A stretch of 14,639 bases of DNA from Candidatus Rokuibacteriota bacterium (GTDB lineage Bacteria; Methylomirabilota; Methylomirabilia; Rokubacteriales; CSP1-6): NCBI GenBank assembly GCA_016179165.1, contig JACORX010000129.1, forward strand, positions 1 through 14,639, given 5' to 3'. The notes under the pieces are model-generated. The model had not been told where the DNA came from, ran no database searches, and saw only the letters and a list, made by a program, of their open reading frames with translations. Shown here piece by piece: positions 13,376-14,639 of this stretch. How positions within the stretch are numbered: the first letter of the stretch is position 1; each line of letters begins with the position of its first letter. Both the position numbers and the translations under genes were made by a program.

Positions 13376-14639
13376 ATGGGTTTGAAGCTTCGGCTCTTCC
13401 TGGTGCTCATCGTGCCGCTGATTCTGGTGGCCGGCGTCTATGGTGTGGTCCGGGTCCGTCAGCAAGCCACTCAGCTCCTCGAGGCCGAGCGCCGCGGCGC
13501 TGCGGCCGTCGCGAGAGCCGTTCAGATAGCGGTGGAAAACGCATTGAGCGACCGGCAGGTCTCCGACATCCGCCGGCTCGTTTCGGAAATGGTCGGCGAG
13601 CATGAGCAAATCGATCGGATACGCATCTTCGACCGCTCGCTCGTGTCCGTGGGGTCCGCGTCCGGTCCGCAGAACCGCGCAGAGCTGCAAGGGGAGGGGC
13701 GGCTCCGGCGCGTTCTGGAGACGGGTCACGCCGAGGCCGCGTTCGAAGGACCGAAGATCTTTGTCTACGTGATGCCGCTCCGGGGGCGCAAGGGCGAGAT
13801 CCAGGGCGCCCTCGAGATCGCCTTCCAGTCCTCCGTCCAAGCCCGCGTGAGTCGGGCCACCCAGGACATTCTCGTCGCGGTGAGCGTCCTCACCCTCGTG
13901 CTTGCGCTTCTGACGGCGCTCGTCCTGCAGCGCCAAGTGCTGCGCCCGCTGTCTAGACTCGCCGGGTCCATGCGGGCGCTGGGCGAAGGGCAGCCCGCAC
14001 CGCCTCTGCCTGTGCACCGCCAGGACGAGTTCGGCGCGGTGGCCGAGGCTTTCAATCGTATGGTCGGTCAGCTCGATGCCGCACACCGGCAAATTCTAGA
14101 GAAGGGCGAGCACATGCTCGATCTCGAGCAGCAGTTACGCCGAGCCGCCACCCTGGCCATCGCGGGAAAGCTCGCATCGAGCATCGCCCACGAGGTCGGC
14201 ACGCCGCTCAATATCATCGTGGGGCGCGCCGAGATCCTGCTGCGCTCGCTTCCGGCAGATGATCCCGGGCGGGCGGAGCTGCAGGTCATCGTCGGCCAGA
14301 TCGATCGTATCTCGGGCATGATCCGCTCGCTTCTGGACACGGTCCGCCCCCAGAAGCCCGAGGTCCAGCCCGTCGCCCTCGGACCGGTGGTGGAGCGATT
14401 GGTCCCGCTGCTGGGCTACCTGGGGCGTGGGGGTGGCATCAGCATCGTCACGGACGTGCCGCCCGATCTCCCGCAGATCGCCGCGGATCCCGGCCAGCTC
14501 CAGCAGGTCCTGAGCAACCTGCTCATGAACGCGCTGGAGGCCTCACCTCCCGGAGGCCGCATCACCGTTACGGCGCGGGCCTGCCTGAGTGATGGCCGCC
14601 CCGGTGTGGCCACGGCGGTGACGGATTCGGGCCCCGGCA
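13376..14639 (+). CDS. Membrane sensor histidine kinase with HAMP domain (3' end outside window)
   Basis: The frame is open from ATG 13376 to the right edge (421 codons). Helix 1 lies at residues 6-26 (RLFLVLIVPLILVAGVYGVV). A periplasmic sensor segment spans about 28-160 and helix 2 about 163-185. HAMP follows at about 185-240 (RPLSRLAGSMRALGEG ... DEFGAVAEAFNRM) and HisKA at about 255-325 with the phosphorylated H272 in SIAHEVGTPLNII. The ATPase domain has its N-box NLLMNALEA (N385) and reaches the first G-box, DSGPG, at residues 417-421, exactly where the window stops. It autophosphorylates and passes phosphate to a response regulator, probably encoded just to the right. The H-box resembles NtrB/ZraS-type kinases that often pair with sigma-54 activators. 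GTG 13370 is an alternative start. The kinase could regulate the divergent importer. Confidence 0.95.
   Translation, partial: MGLKLRLFLVLIVPLILVAGVYGVVRVRQQATQLLEAERRGAAAVARAVQIAVENALSDRQVSDIRRLVSEMVGEHEQIDRIRIFDRSLVSVGSASGPQNRAELQGEGRLRRVLETGHAEAAFEGPKIFVYVMPLRGRKGEIQGALEIAFQSSVQARVSRATQDILVAVSVLTLVLALLTALVLQRQVLRPLSRLAGSMRALGEGQPAPPLPVHRQDEFGAVAEAFNRMVGQLDAAHRQILEKGEHMLDLEQQLRRAATLAIAGKLASSIAHEVGTPLNIIVGRAEILLRSLPADDPGRAELQVIVGQIDRISGMIRSLLDTVRPQKPEVQPVALGPVVERLVPLLGYLGRGGGISIVTDVPPDLPQIAADPGQLQQVLSNLLMNALEASPPGGRITVTARACLSDGRPGVATAVTDSGPG

Noticed and set aside
1..14639. tRNA, rRNA, CRISPR array or intact insertion sequence
   Set aside because: None recognised by eye on either strand; no regularly spaced repeats and no transposase motifs.

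Overview
The window is high-GC bacterial DNA with densely packed genes. Everything recognisable from position 1 to about 12,892 reads on the minus strand, apart from one porin-like fragment. From about 13,131 to the right edge the genes read on the plus strand. The content points to a Gram-negative soil or sediment bacterium with many transporters. It includes tripartite tricarboxylate transporter (TTT) genes, an MmgE/PrpD protein, an HpcH/HpaI-type aldolase relic, several ABC importers, an M23 peptidase and a fragment resembling an outer-membrane porin. Candidatus Rokubacteria/Methylomirabilota or a beta- or deltaproteobacterium would fit. This is an impression from gene families, not a phylogenetic result.

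Left cluster (7,897 down to 1, minus strand). An MmgE/PrpD protein is followed 9 bp later by a periplasmic binding protein. A MazF/PemK-type toxin with its ribbon-helix-helix antitoxin comes next. Then come a two-domain ABC permease, its ATPase 5 bp downstream, a 255-bp gap with a decayed porin-like fragment, and tctB directly abutting tctA, which runs off the left edge. Without the toxin-antitoxin pair this is the standard order binding protein, permease, ATPase for a FbpABC/AfuABC-type importer, so the pair looks like a cassette inserted between binding protein and permease. The pair has its own promoter with a perfect 10+1+10 bp inverted repeat over a consensus -35 box. The importer, the TTT membrane subunits and PrpD may together take up and process a small organic acid; the substrate cannot be read from the sequence.

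Middle (8,205-9,458, minus). A membrane-anchored M23 peptidoglycan endopeptidase has Asp where the family usually has the last zinc-ligand His.

Right cluster (12,892 down to 9,565, minus). A lipoprotein binding protein and two permeases form a carbohydrate-type (CUT1-like) ABC importer. The genes are joined by two 4-bp GTGA overlaps, and no ATPase lies next to them. Twenty bases upstream lies the remnant of an HpcH/HpaI-family aldolase. It keeps its start and its C-terminal end but has lost its middle and carries a frameshift at a C6 run. A good sigma-70-like promoter sits directly before the remnant's start codon and probably now serves the transporter.

Right edge (plus). A doubtful 68-residue ORF is followed by a sensor histidine kinase (two membrane helices, HAMP, HisKA, start of the ATPase domain) cut by the window end. 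No rRNA, tRNA, CRISPR array or intact insertion sequence was recognised. The most notable observations are the toxin-antitoxin cassette inside a transport operon with its readable operator, the collapsed aldolase that appears to have left its promoter to an importer, and the altered M23 zinc motif.
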